From Ensifer adhaerens (GTDB lineage: Bacteria; Pseudomonadota; Alphaproteobacteria; Rhizobiales; Rhizobiaceae), in NCBI GenBank assembly GCA_900215285.1, contig OCMG01000004.1, positions 3,146,001 to 3,210,000 of the forward strand: 64,000 nucleotides of DNA, in the 5' to 3' direction. The notes beneath the pieces were generated by a model, which was not told where the DNA came from, did not search any database, and was given only the letters and a program-made list of their open reading frames with translations. Positions within the stretch are counted from its first letter, which is position 1; every line of letters starts with the position of its first letter. Of this stretch, positions 9,485-17,511 are shown one piece after another. Both the position numbers and the translations under genes were made by a program.

Positions 9485-10141
9485 TCAGGCGTAGGCAGCG
9501 CGGGCCATGCGGGCGATCGCGGTGACGGCTCTTGCCCAATCCTTCTGCGACTTCAGCGGCAGGCCCGCGAAACTGCCAGACGTTTCCGCCGCCAGAACCA
9601 GTTGCTGGACGGCTGCGATCACGACGGCATTGAGCGCGACCGTGTCTGCCCCCTTTGGTGGCGTCAGCGAGCCGCGCATGCGCTCGATCCATTGCGCGAT
9701 ACCCTTGGCGCGGGCGTCCGCCATGCGGGCGATGTGGGGCGAGTTCTCGGAGAGTTCCCAGACAAGAATGCGCCGCATCAGCGGATCGGCGCGCAGCGCG
9801 TCGGCATAAAGTTCCGCCAGACGCTCCATCAGGTCGCCGTATGTCAGCAGGAAGCGCCCGCCCTGATCTTCCGGAACATGCTGCGTGACCCAGCCGGCCA
9901 GATCTTCGCCGATCGCATCCACCAGCCCGTCGAGCCCGCCGAAGTAGCGGTAGATGAGCTGCTTGTCGCAGCCGGCCTTGCGGGCAACCGCGTTGACCCC
10001 AAACGCCTGAAACCCGCCCTCGGCCAGAAGCGTCCTGCCCGCCTGAAAAATACGCGCCTGCGTTTGCGCGCGGTCGCGCACGGGCAGTTCCTTTTCAGGG
10101 GCAGCAGGCGCTTCAAGGATTTCGGCAGCGGTCGCAGTCAT
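9485..10141 (-). CDS. TetR/AcrR family transcriptional regulator
   Basis: The 218-residue protein carries an N-terminal TetR helix-turn-helix at about residues 28-75, with GRTLLAEGGFQAFGVNAVA and the recognition part CDKQLIYRYFGGLDGL, followed by an all-helical ligand domain. The ATG at 10141 is used; an alternative TTG lies two codons upstream. It is divergent from the PaiB-like FMN-binding gene, and a TCACC-N4-GGTGA palindrome 24 bases upstream is a likely self-operator. The ligand is unknown. Confidence 0.92.
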   Translation of the reverse strand: MTATAAEILEAPAAPEKELPVRDRAQTQARIFQAGRTLLAEGGFQAFGVNAVARKAGCDKQLIYRYFGGLDGLVDAIGEDLAGWVTQHVPEDQGGRFLLTYGDLMERLAELYADALRADPLMRRILVWELSENSPHIARMADARAKGIAQWIERMRGSLTPPKGADTVALNAVVIAAVQQLVLAAETSGSFAGLPLKSQKDWARAVTAIARMARAAYA

Positions 10142-10164
10142 GGGCAATCAGTTTTCCGGCAAAG

Positions 10165-10178
10165 TCACCCGATGGTGA
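10165..10178. promoter_or_regulatory. Candidate TetR operator
   Basis: The sequence TCACC-CGAT-GGTGA is a perfect 5+5 palindrome, and a further GTCACCC repeat follows at 10194-10200. It lies between the divergent tetR and paiB-like genes, the usual place for a TetR operator. This is inferred from position and symmetry only. Confidence 0.4.
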
Positions 10179-10342
10179 TTAGGCCGATGAATTGTCACCC
10201 GCAATGGAGGCGAAAGGGTATGCACAGGATTGTGGTGCAGCCCAACATCAGAAAGTTTCATGAGGCAATCGGTCCGTGCGCTTGTTTTCAGGCGTGGCCT
10301 TTGCAACCCTCTGCTCCTTCAACAACGCTATGCAAGACCACA

Positions 10343-10966
10343 ATGTATATACCTTCCGCCTTCTCTATCGCTGATCGCTTCGATCTCTTCGACATGATCC
10401 GCAAATGCGAACTTGCAACCTTCATGACCGCAGGACCAGAGGGTCCGATGGTGACGCCGCTCCCCATGCTGCTGGACGACTGCGAAGGCAAGTTCGGCAC
10501 ACTTTATGGTCACGTTGCCCGGGCCAACCCGCATTGGCGCTCGCCGGTCCTGGGCGATGCGGTCGCGCTGTTCAGCGGACGGGATGCCTATGTCTCGCCT
10601 GGCTGGTACGGCTCGAAGGGCGATCACGGCAAAGTGGTTCCAACATGGAACTATGAGATAATCGAAGCACGAGGACCAGTCGAGTTCTTTGATGACAAGG
10701 CGCGCCTGCTTGATCTCGTATCGCGGCTGACGGACCTGCACGAAAATCGGCGGGGCATGCATTGGCGCGTCGATGATGCTCCCGCCGACTTCATCGAGAT
10801 GCAACTGCGCGCCATTGTGGGCGTGCGCTTGCCCATCACCTCGCTTCAGGGCAAGAGGAAGATGAGCCAGAACCGCAATGCCGAGGATCGCGCCGGTGTC
10901 GTCCAGGGGCTCAGCGCCAGCCAAAACGAAGATGACCGCGCGGTCGCGCGCCTCATTCCTGTCTGA
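10343..10966 (+). CDS. FMN-binding negative transcriptional regulator (PaiB family)
   Basis: The 207-residue protein resembles Bacillus PaiB, an FMN-binding split-barrel protein linked to repression of protease and sporulation genes. It starts MYIPSAFSIADRFDLFDMIR and contains FGTLYGHVARANPHW, DAYVSPGWYGSK and VPTWNYEIIEARGPVEFF, all typical of the family, then a C-terminal MQLRAIVGVRLPI. The last ~40 residues are polar and less conserved. There is no clear Shine-Dalgarno at the ATG. It is divergent from tetR and 37 bases upstream of the second AEC transporter, so a regulator-transporter unit is possible. Confidence 0.9.
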   Translation: MYIPSAFSIADRFDLFDMIRKCELATFMTAGPEGPMVTPLPMLLDDCEGKFGTLYGHVARANPHWRSPVLGDAVALFSGRDAYVSPGWYGSKGDHGKVVPTWNYEIIEARGPVEFFDDKARLLDLVSRLTDLHENRRGMHWRVDDAPADFIEMQLRAIVGVRLPITSLQGKRKMSQNRNAEDRAGVVQGLSASQNEDDRAVARLIPV

Positions 10967-11003
10967 CGCCGCCCCCCAATTGTCGCCTACCCGAAAGCTG
11001 CGC

Positions 11004-11936
11004 ATGCTCCCCATATTCGAAAGCATTCTCCCCGTCTTTCTCGTCGTCATTCTCGGCGCGCTGATGAAGCGCGCGCCGTGGATCCCGGATCAGATGTGGG
11101 ATGGACTGGAGCGCGTCGGCTATTACATGCTGTTTCCGGCGCTCCTGTTCACGACGCTGTCGACCGCCAATTTCGGCAGCCTGCCGGCGGGCAAGATCAC
11201 GGTCGCGGCACTGGGGATGATCGCGGCGGTCACGTTCGTGTTGCTGGCCGGCTGGCCTCTCGCAAGGCGAGCGGGTATTCCGGCCTCGACCTATACGTCG
11301 ATCTTCCAGACGACCAGCCGGTGGAACGGGTTCGTGGCGCTCGCGGTCGCCGAGAAACTCTATGGCAAGCCGGGGATCGAGGTAGTCGCCTATGTCATGG
11401 CGATCATCGTGCTGCCGCTCAATGTCATCAATGTCGGCGTGCTGCTTTCCATGACCGGCAGCGGGCGAACGCTCGGTGATTTCCTCAAGCAGTTCATCCG
11501 CAATCCGATCATTCTCGGCTGCGGCATCGGCGTCATCTTCAACCTCTTGCACATCCACGTCTATCCGCCGCTGGAGGATACGATCGAGATGGTGGCGCGC
11601 ACCTCGCTGCCGCTGGGGCTGATGATGCTGGGCGCAGGCCTGCGGATTTCCGATGCGTTGCGGCCGGGCGCGGCTGCGCTGTGGCCGGTGGGGCTCAAGC
11701 TTCTCTTCACACCGCTGATGGTGGTTCTGTTCGGGGTCGCCATGGGGATAGACGGTGTGACGCTTCTGGCGCTTTGTGTCTGCGGCGCGGTGCCGACAGC
11801 CATGAACGGCTATCTTCTGGCCAAGCAGATGGGCGGCGATGCGCCGCTCTACGCCGCCGTCACCACGCTGCAGACGGCGGCCTCATTCTTTACCATTCCG
11901 CTCGCGCTTTATCTGACGGCTTATGTCGCCGGATAA
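11004..11936 (+). CDS. AEC family transporter
   Basis: This second 310-residue AEC permease starts MLPIFESILPVFLVVILGALM with a hydrophobic first segment and about ten segments in all. The segment TSRWNGFVALAVAEKLYG corresponds to the N-G-F crossover motif of the family, and CGAVPTAMNGYLLAKQMGGD to the second repeat. It probably exports or imports an organic acid. The open frame extends 42 codons upstream, but that part overlaps the paiB-like gene in another frame and is not family-like. The 3' end overlaps the convergent aidB-like gene by 16 bases. Confidence 0.9.
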   Translation: MLPIFESILPVFLVVILGALMKRAPWIPDQMWDGLERVGYYMLFPALLFTTLSTANFGSLPAGKITVAALGMIAAVTFVLLAGWPLARRAGIPASTYTSIFQTTSRWNGFVALAVAEKLYGKPGIEVVAYVMAIIVLPLNVINVGVLLSMTGSGRTLGDFLKQFIRNPIILGCGIGVIFNLLHIHVYPPLEDTIEMVARTSLPLGLMMLGAGLRISDALRPGAAALWPVGLKLLFTPLMVVLFGVAMGIDGVTLLALCVCGAVPTAMNGYLLAKQMGGDAPLYAAVTTLQTAASFFTIPLALYLTAYVAG

Positions 11937-13567
11937 AGCAGTTCCACGATGAAGCGGGCGTCAAACCGCATGTCGAGCATGCCGTAGGTGTAGCGCCAGC
12001 CGGTCGCCAGCCGGCTTTCGGCAAAGGCATCGGCAATCCGCCCTGCCCCGATGCGGCGAAGCTCGGCGGCGGCGGCGGCCATGGCCAGTTGCTCGACGAA
12101 GAGGCGGGCGGCGCTCTCGTCGCGTTCGCAGAGCGACGCAGCGGCACGCAAAACGTCGACCGTTCTGGGCCCGGTGGGGCCGAGATCGCGGGAAATCATG
12201 GCGAAGACGGCTTCGAACAGGTCCTTGCCCTTGCGCAGGACGCGCAGCACGTCCAGCGCCATGACATTGCCGGAGCCTTCCCAGATCGCATTCACCGGGG
12301 CCTCGCGATAGTGGCGTGCGATCGGGCGCTCTTCGATATAGCCGCTGCCGCCGATGCATTCCATCGCTTCGTAGATCAGCGACGGGGCCATCTTGCAGAC
12401 CCAGTATTTGACGACAGGGGTCATGACGCGGGCAAAGGCTGCCTCTTCCGGGCTCTCGCCCGCCTTGTCGAAGGAGGAGGCAAGACGGAAGACGAGACCC
12501 GTGGCGGCAGCCACATCCAGCGCCATGTCGGCAAGCACGCGGGTCATCAGCGGCTGGTCGATCAGCGGCTTGCCAAAGGCATAGCGGCCGCGCGTATGGT
12601 GGACGGCTTCCGCGAGGCTGGCGCGCATCATGCCGGCAGAACCCACCGCACAATCGAGCCGTGTCAGCGTCACCATGTCGAGAATGGTGCGGATGCCGGC
12701 ATCGGGAGCGCCCAGCAGATAGCCATAGGTGCCGGAGAATTCGACTTCGGAGGAGGCATTCGAGCGGTTGCCAAGCTTGTCCTTCAGCCGCTGGAAGCGC
12801 AGACCGTTGGCCGTGCCGTCTTCCAGGAGACGCGGCACGAGGAAGCAGCCCATGCCCTCTTCCGTGTTGGCGAGCATCAGGAAGGCATCGCTCATCGGGG
12901 CGGACATGAAGAACTTGTGGCCGGTGAGCCGATAGATGCCGTCAGAAACCTTTTCCGCCGCCGAGCGGTTGGCGCGAACATCCGTGCCGCCCTGCTTTTC
13001 CGTCATGCCCATGCCGAGCGTGACTGCGGTCTTCTGCCCGGCGGGGCGGTTCGAGCTATCGTATTTGCGCGAGAGAATGCGCGGCGCCCATTCCTTCTGC
13101 AACACCGGAGACGCGGAAATGGCGGCCAGCGAGGCATTGGTCATGGTCAGCGGGCAAAGATGGCCGCTTTCCAGCTGGGCGGTCAAGAAGAAGCGCACGG
13201 CACGTGCGGAATGGGCCTTGCCCCTTTCTTCCAGCGTCTGATCCCAGACGGAGCTGTGCAGCCCGCTCGCCATAGAGCGCCGCATCAGTGCGTGATAGGC
13301 CGGGTGGAAATCGACCACGTCGAGCCGTTCCCCACGGGGACCATGGGTGCGCAGCTTGGGCACGCCTTCATTCGCCATGCGGGCGAATTCCTGGCTTTCG
13401 GCCAGCGTCGCATACCGACCTATGCTTTCGAATTCGTCGCGGGCCGAACGCGGCATGCCCGCCGTCAGATCCACCAGCAGAGGGTCGGAGCGATAGGCAT
13501 TGATACCGGACCAGAGCGGCGGCTGGTTCAAGCTGGCGAAGATGTCGTCTTCTCTATTGTCTGTCAT
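11921..13567 (-). CDS. aidB: Acyl-CoA dehydrogenase family protein, AidB type
   Basis: The 548-residue flavoprotein resembles E. coli AidB (isovaleryl-CoA dehydrogenase activity; adaptive response to alkylation). It starts like AidB with FNQPPL-type SLNQPPLWSGINAYRSD and shares LCPLTMT, MTEKQGGTDVRAN and MECIGGSGYIEERPIARHYREAPVNAIWEGSGNV, where the Glu of IWEGSG corresponds to the catalytic base. AidB binds DNA through its C-terminal part and is proposed to protect promoters. Nothing here shows whether it belongs to an Ada regulon. A normal ATG at 13567 is used. It is convergent with the transporter and divergent from pyrB. Confidence 0.92.
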   Translation of the reverse strand: MTDNREDDIFASLNQPPLWSGINAYRSDPLLVDLTAGMPRSARDEFESIGRYATLAESQEFARMANEGVPKLRTHGPRGERLDVVDFHPAYHALMRRSMASGLHSSVWDQTLEERGKAHSARAVRFFLTAQLESGHLCPLTMTNASLAAISASPVLQKEWAPRILSRKYDSSNRPAGQKTAVTLGMGMTEKQGGTDVRANRSAAEKVSDGIYRLTGHKFFMSAPMSDAFLMLANTEEGMGCFLVPRLLEDGTANGLRFQRLKDKLGNRSNASSEVEFSGTYGYLLGAPDAGIRTILDMVTLTRLDCAVGSAGMMRASLAEAVHHTRGRYAFGKPLIDQPLMTRVLADMALDVAAATGLVFRLASSFDKAGESPEEAAFARVMTPVVKYWVCKMAPSLIYEAMECIGGSGYIEERPIARHYREAPVNAIWEGSGNVMALDVLRVLRKGKDLFEAVFAMISRDLGPTGPRTVDVLRAAASLCERDESAARLFVEQLAMAAAAAELRRIGAGRIADAFAESRLATGWRYTYGMLDMRFDARFIVELLYPAT

Positions 13568-13644
13568 GGCCGCGTTCTATCCGGATTCGTTCAAAAAAGC
13601 ATGGGGATGAGAGGCCCCTTGTCCCCATCCTTCTCACAGCACGC

Positions 13645-13673
13645 TTGCCGGGTAAAGCCACACTGACTATAGA
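13645..13673 (+). promoter_or_regulatory. Sigma-70 type promoter for pyrB
   Basis: TTGCCG at 13645-13650 and TATAGA at 13668-13673 are spaced by exactly 17 bases, placing transcription start near 13680 and the pyrB ATG at 13704. An imperfect inverted repeat (ATGGGGA with TCCCCAT) at 13601-13628 lies just upstream and could bind a regulator. Confidence 0.65.
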
Positions 13674-13703
13674 GCCCCCAAACTCATCAGATGAGGCGGT
13701 TTC

Positions 13704-14645
13704 ATGGACTTCTTCCCGCATCGCCATCTCCTTGGCATCAAGGGGCTCCAGCCACACGATATCGAGTATCTGCTCGACAAGGCAGACGAGGCCGTCAAGA
13801 TCAGCCGGCAGCGGGAGAAGAAGACCTCGACGCTCAGGGGTCTCACCCAGATCAACCTCTTCTTCGAGGCTTCGACCCGCACGCAATCTTCCTTCGAGCT
13901 GGCCGGCAAGCGGCTGGGCGCGGATGTGATGAACATGTCGGTCGCGAACTCTTCCGTGAAGAAGGGCGAGACGCTGATCGACACCGCCATGACGCTGAAT
14001 GCGATGCATCCCGACGTGCTGGTCATCCGCCATTCCTCGGCAGGTGCCGCCGCCCTCCTCTCGCAAAAGGTCTCCTGCTCGGTCATCAATGCCGGCGACG
14101 GGCAGCATGAGCATCCGACGCAGGCGCTGCTCGACGCGCTGACGATCCGCCGGGCCAAGGGCCGGCTTTCGGGCATCACGGTCGCCATCTGCGGCGACGT
14201 GCTGCATTCGCGCGTCGCGCGCTCCAACATCATCCTGCTCAACGCCATGGGCGCGCGGGTGCGTGTCGTCGCGCCGCCGACGCTTCTTCCCTCCGGCATT
14301 GCCGACATGAGCGTGGAGGTCTTCCACGACATGGAGGAAGGACTGAAGGATGCGGATGTGGTGATGATGCTCAGGCTACAGCGCGAGCGCATGTCCGGCT
14401 CCTTCGTGCCGTCTGTGCGCGAATACTACCGCTTTTACGGGCTGGATGCAGAAAAGCTGAAGGCGGCGAAGGACGACGCGCTCGTCATGCATCCGGGGCC
14501 GATGAACAGAGGCGTAGAAATCGCCTCCGAGATTGCCGATGGACCGCAAAGCGTGATCGGCCAACAGGTGGAAATGGGGGTCGCCGTGCGTATGGCGGTG
14601 ATGGAAGCCCTTCTCCTCTCGCAGAACCAGGGGCCGCGCACATGA
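13704..14645 (+). CDS. pyrB: Aspartate carbamoyltransferase catalytic subunit
   Basis: PyrB joins carbamoyl phosphate to aspartate, the first committed step of pyrimidine synthesis. The 313-residue protein shows the carbamoyl-phosphate loop [16 protein letters not shown] at residues 53-68, then [12 protein letters not shown], and the C-terminal [11 protein letters not shown] for the aspartate side. Its length is normal for the catalytic chain. Its stop overlaps the start of the downstream dihydroorotase-like gene (ATGA). No pyrI gene is next to it, so this is expected to be the large class A type enzyme in which a PyrC-like partner holds the complex together. Confidence 0.98.
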   Translation: MDFFPHRHLLGIKGLQPHDIEYLLDKADEAVKISRQREKKTSTLRGLTQINLFFEASTRTQSSFELAGKRLGADVMNMSVANSSVKKGETLIDTAMTLNAMHPDVLVIRHSSAGAAALLSQKVSCSVINAGDGQHEHPTQALLDALTIRRAKGRLSGITVAICGDVLHSRVARSNIILLNAMGARVRVVAPPTLLPSGIADMSVEVFHDMEEGLKDADVVMMLRLQRERMSGSFVPSVREYYRFYGLDAEKLKAAKDDALVMHPGPMNRGVEIASEIADGPQSVIGQQVEMGVAVRMAVMEALLLSQNQGPRT

Positions 14646-15931
14646 CCGTGACCGTTCTCACCAATCTCCGCATCGTCGATCCGTCGCAGGACATGGACGA
14701 GACCGGCGCGATCGTCATCGAAGACGGCAAGGTTGTCGCCATCGGTGCGGCGGCGGCGAAGTCCCTTCCCCCCGGAGCCGAAAAGCGCGACATGGGCGGC
14801 TTGCTCGCCATGCCGGGCCTGGTCGATACGCGCGTCTTCATCGGCGAACCGGGCGGCGAACATCGCGAGACAATCAAGTCGGCAAGCCGGGCGGCAGCCG
14901 CGGGCGGCATCACCTCCATCGTCACCATGCCGGATACCGATCCGGTGATCGATGACATCGCCCTTGTGGAATTCGTCAAGAAGACCGCGCGCGACAAATC
15001 GGCGATCCATGTCTATCCGGCAGCGGCGCTCACGAAAGGACTTGCCGGCGAGGAAATGTCGGAATTCGGCCTTCTGAAGAAGGCCGGCGCCGTGGGGCTG
15101 ACCCAGGGTCGTCACGCGATCCCGGACAGCCAGGTCCTGCGCCGCGCCATGACCTATGCCAAGCATTTCGGTGCAATTGTCGCTCTCGAACCACGCGATC
15201 CCTATCTCGGCGTCAACGGCGTCATGAACGAAGGCCTGTTCGCCAGCTGGCTCGGCCTATCCGGCAGCCCGCGCGAGGCGGAGATCATTCCGCTGGAGCG
15301 CGATCTGCGCATCGCGGGCCTGACGGGCGCGAATTACCACGCCGCGAAGATCTCGGTGCCGGAATCGGTTGAGGCGATCAAGCTCGCGCGCAAGCGCGGC
15401 GTGAAGGTGACATCGGCCGTGTCGATCAATCACCTGACACTCAACGAGAACGACATCGGCGAATACCGCACCTTCTTCAAGCTGTCGCCGCCGCTGCGCA
15501 CCGAGGACGACCGTGTCGCCATGGTGGAAGCGCTGGCCGCCGGCGATATCGACATCATCGTTTCTTCGCATGATCCGCAGGATGTGGACACGAAGCGCGT
15601 GCCTTTTGCCGATGCTGCTGATGGCGCAGTGGGGCTTGAGACGCTATTTGCCGCAGCTCTGCGGCTTCACCATGCAGAACGCATCACGCTGGCGCGCCTC
15701 GTCGATGCGCTTTCGACACGTCCGGCTTCGATCTACGGTCTGCCGGCGGGTTCGCTGAAGCCGGGCAGCGCTGCGGATATTGCCTTCGCCGATCTCGAGA
15801 TGCCCTGGATTGCGACGGCCGAGGGCCTGCTGTCACGCTCGAAGAACACGCCCTTCGAAAACGCCCGCTTCACGGGTCGGGTTGTGGAAACCTGGGTATC
15901 GGGCAAGCCGGTCTACCGCCTGCAGGGTTGA
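14642..15931 (+). CDS. pyrC: Dihydroorotase-like protein lacking the metal-binding residues (PyrC')
   Basis: The 429-residue protein has the full amidohydrolase fold of class I dihydroorotase and ends with a normal beta-sandwich. The metal site is gone: where active enzymes have D-x-H-x-H-L-R-E-P-G, this one has [10 protein letters not shown], with Arg64 and Phe66 in place of the two His. The later ligand regions read LTQG, ALEPRDP, AAKIS and SSHDPQ instead of the carboxylated-Lys/His/Asp consensus. This matches the non-catalytic PyrC' known from pseudomonads, which supports PyrB structurally. Start and stop are coupled to pyrB by ATGA. An active pyrC is expected elsewhere in the genome. Confidence 0.9.
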   Translation: MTVTVLTNLRIVDPSQDMDETGAIVIEDGKVVAIGAAAAKSLPPGAEKRDMGGLLAMPGLVDTRVFIGEPGGEHRETIKSASRAAAAGGITSIVTMPDTDPVIDDIALVEFVKKTARDKSAIHVYPAAALTKGLAGEEMSEFGLLKKAGAVGLTQGRHAIPDSQVLRRAMTYAKHFGAIVALEPRDPYLGVNGVMNEGLFASWLGLSGSPREAEIIPLERDLRIAGLTGANYHAAKISVPESVEAIKLARKRGVKVTSAVSINHLTLNENDIGEYRTFFKLSPPLRTEDDRVAMVEALAAGDIDIIVSSHDPQDVDTKRVPFADAADGAVGLETLFAAALRLHHAERITLARLVDALSTRPASIYGLPAGSLKPGSAADIAFADLEMPWIATAEGLLSRSKNTPFENARFTGRVVETWVSGKPVYRLQG

Positions 15932-16061
15932 CCTTTTCCATTCTTGCGCCATGCTGTCTCAATGGTGCGTCGGCGCAGTTGCATTTATCAAATGTGCAGA
16001 GCGTCCATCGTGCGTTCTAAAGGTCGCACGGCGCTTTCGGAAGGTTTGACGAAACGGCAGG

Positions 16062-16826
16062 ATGAATACGCAGGTCGGGATATCTCCGCAATTCTATCTG
16101 ACGGCGCCTGCCAGGTGCCCCTATCTCACGGGGCATATGGAGCGGAAGGTATTCACCCACCTGATCGGCCCGAAGGCACCGGAGATCAACGATCTTCTGA
16201 CGCAGGGCGGGTTCCGCCGCTCTCAGAACATTGCCTATCGCCCTGCTTGCGAACGCTGCCAGGCCTGTGTGTCGGTGCGCATTCTCGTTGACCGGTTCGA
16301 GCCCACGAAATCGATGCGGCGGGTGCTCGCCACCAATCAAGACGTGATTGCCACCGAGCTTGAGGCCGAGCCCTCCTCGGAGCAATTCACCCTCTTCCGC
16401 CGCTATCTCGACCACCGCCACCAGAATGGCGGCATGTCGGAAATGACTGTCCTCGACTATGCCATGATGGTCGAGGATACGCATGTGAACACACGCGTGA
16501 TCGAATATCGCGAGCGCGTGGAAGGCTCAGGCATTGGCAAGACCGGACGGCTTCTCGGCGTGGCGCTGACGGATGTGATGACCGACGGGACGTCGATGGT
16601 CTATTCCTTCTACGATCCGGAACTCGAGAAGCGCTCGTTTGGCACCTACATGATCCTCGATCATATCCGCACCGCCAAGCAACGCGGCCTACCGCATGTC
16701 TATCTCGGTTACTGGGTGCGCGGCTCCAAGAAGATGACCTACAAGATCCGCTATCAGCCGCAGGAACATCTCCTGCCCGCCGGCTGGACGCTTTTCGATC
16801 CCTCGCTTTACGAAGACGACGTCTGA
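16062..16826 (+). CDS. bpt: Aspartate/glutamate leucyltransferase (Bpt; N-end rule)
   Basis: Bpt adds leucine (or, in the related Ate, arginine) from aminoacyl-tRNA to proteins beginning with Asp or Glu and marks them for ClpAP/ClpS degradation. The 254-residue protein has the N-terminal Cys motif region ([18 protein letters not shown]) and the C-terminal GNAT-like half with [20 protein letters not shown] and YQPQEHL, both family hallmarks. The start at 16062 is where conservation begins. It follows the pyrC-like gene by 130 bases and is not coupled to it. The AbrB-Doc promoter starts two bases after its stop codon. Confidence 0.96.
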   Translation: MNTQVGISPQFYLTAPARCPYLTGHMERKVFTHLIGPKAPEINDLLTQGGFRRSQNIAYRPACERCQACVSVRILVDRFEPTKSMRRVLATNQDVIATELEAEPSSEQFTLFRRYLDHRHQNGGMSEMTVLDYAMMVEDTHVNTRVIEYRERVEGSGIGKTGRLLGVALTDVMTDGTSMVYSFYDPELEKRSFGTYMILDHIRTAKQRGLPHVYLGYWVRGSKKMTYKIRYQPQEHLLPAGWTLFDPSLYEDDV

Positions 16827-16827
16827 T

Positions 16828-16873
16828 TGAAACTCCGGCATGCTGATGTTATAACTCCGTTACAACATCAGCG
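16828..16873 (+). promoter_or_regulatory. Promoter plus 31-base palindromic operator of the AbrB-Doc operon
   Basis: TTGAAA (16828-16833), a 17-base spacer and TATAAC (16851-16856) form a near-consensus promoter. Overlapping the -10 box is a nearly perfect palindrome, GCTGATGTTATAAC with GTTACAACATCAGC, at 16843-16873, ending 12 bases before the antitoxin ATG. This is the expected layout for autorepression by the AbrB-type antitoxin. Confidence 0.7.
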
Positions 16874-16885
16874 AAGGCCCGTGTC

Positions 16886-17107
16886 ATGAACGTCACCATC
16901 CGCAAGATCGGCAATTCCGAAGGCATCATCATTCCGAAGGAAGTCTTGAACCGGCTTGGGCTGAAGGCCGGAGATACGCTGGAGATCGCGGAGACGGATG
17001 GCGCTATTGAGTTGCGTCCAGAACAGGCGGACCTTGCCGAACAGCTGAAGGCCGCTCGTATTGGCATGGACAAGTATCGGGTCGCTCTACGCGAGCTTGC
17101 CAAATGA
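16886..17107 (+). CDS. AbrB/MazE/SpoVT-fold antitoxin
   Basis: The 73-residue protein begins with the swapped-hairpin DNA-binding fold: VTIRKIGNSEGIIIPKEVL at residues 3-21, then LGLKAGDTLEI. The helical C-terminal end (EQLKAARIGMDKYRVALRELAK) should cover the toxin. It is the first gene of a two-gene toxin-antitoxin operon and overlaps the doc-like gene by ATGA. An operator palindrome precedes it. A ribosome site is weak (AAGG at 16873-16880). Confidence 0.92.
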   Translation: MNVTIRKIGNSEGIIIPKEVLNRLGLKAGDTLEIAETDGAIELRPEQADLAEQLKAARIGMDKYRVALRELAK

Positions 17108-17493
17108 ACAGGTTCAAATGGCTCTCGCGGGAGGCCATTGAGATCATGCACCAGGAGCAGCTTCTGGAGCATGGTGGCCTGCCCGGCATCAAGGACGAAA
17201 ATGCGCTGGAAGCAGCACTCGCCCGGCCTCTGAAAAAGGCTGCATATGGCGAAGAAGATGTCTTCGTTCTTGCCGCCTCCTATCTCTATGGGCTTACTCG
17301 AAACCAGCCCTTTTCCGATGGTAATAAACGGACAGGTTTGCTGGCGGCGTATTCATTCCTCTGGATCAACGGCTATGCCCTCGAAGCGGAGCAGTCGATG
17401 GTGATCGTATTCGTCCTCTCCGTCGCCGCCGACGAGATCGACGAGGAAGGGGCGACGCAGTTCTTCAGGGACTTCTGCGTCCCGTTGAAATAG
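17104..17493 (+). CDS. Doc/Fic-type (death-on-curing family) toxin
   Basis: Doc toxins phosphorylate elongation factor Tu and stop translation. The 129-residue protein has the shortened Fic fold with the motif NQPFSDGNKRTG at residues 67-78. In active Doc proteins the first motif residue is His (HxFx[D/N]xNKR); here it is Gln68, encoded by CAG. The rest of the motif and the N-terminal WLSREAIEIMHQEQLLEHGG are typical. Loss of this His (the H66Y mutant of phage P1 Doc) abolishes toxicity, so the protein may be inactive or altered. It is coupled to the AbrB-type antitoxin by ATGA and convergent with parC. Confidence 0.9.
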   Translation: MNRFKWLSREAIEIMHQEQLLEHGGLPGIKDENALEAALARPLKKAAYGEEDVFVLAASYLYGLTRNQPFSDGNKRTGLLAAYSFLWINGYALEAEQSMVIVFVLSVAADEIDEEGATQFFRDFCVPLK

Positions 17494-17511
17494 CGCCCCG
17501 CCCCAACCAAG

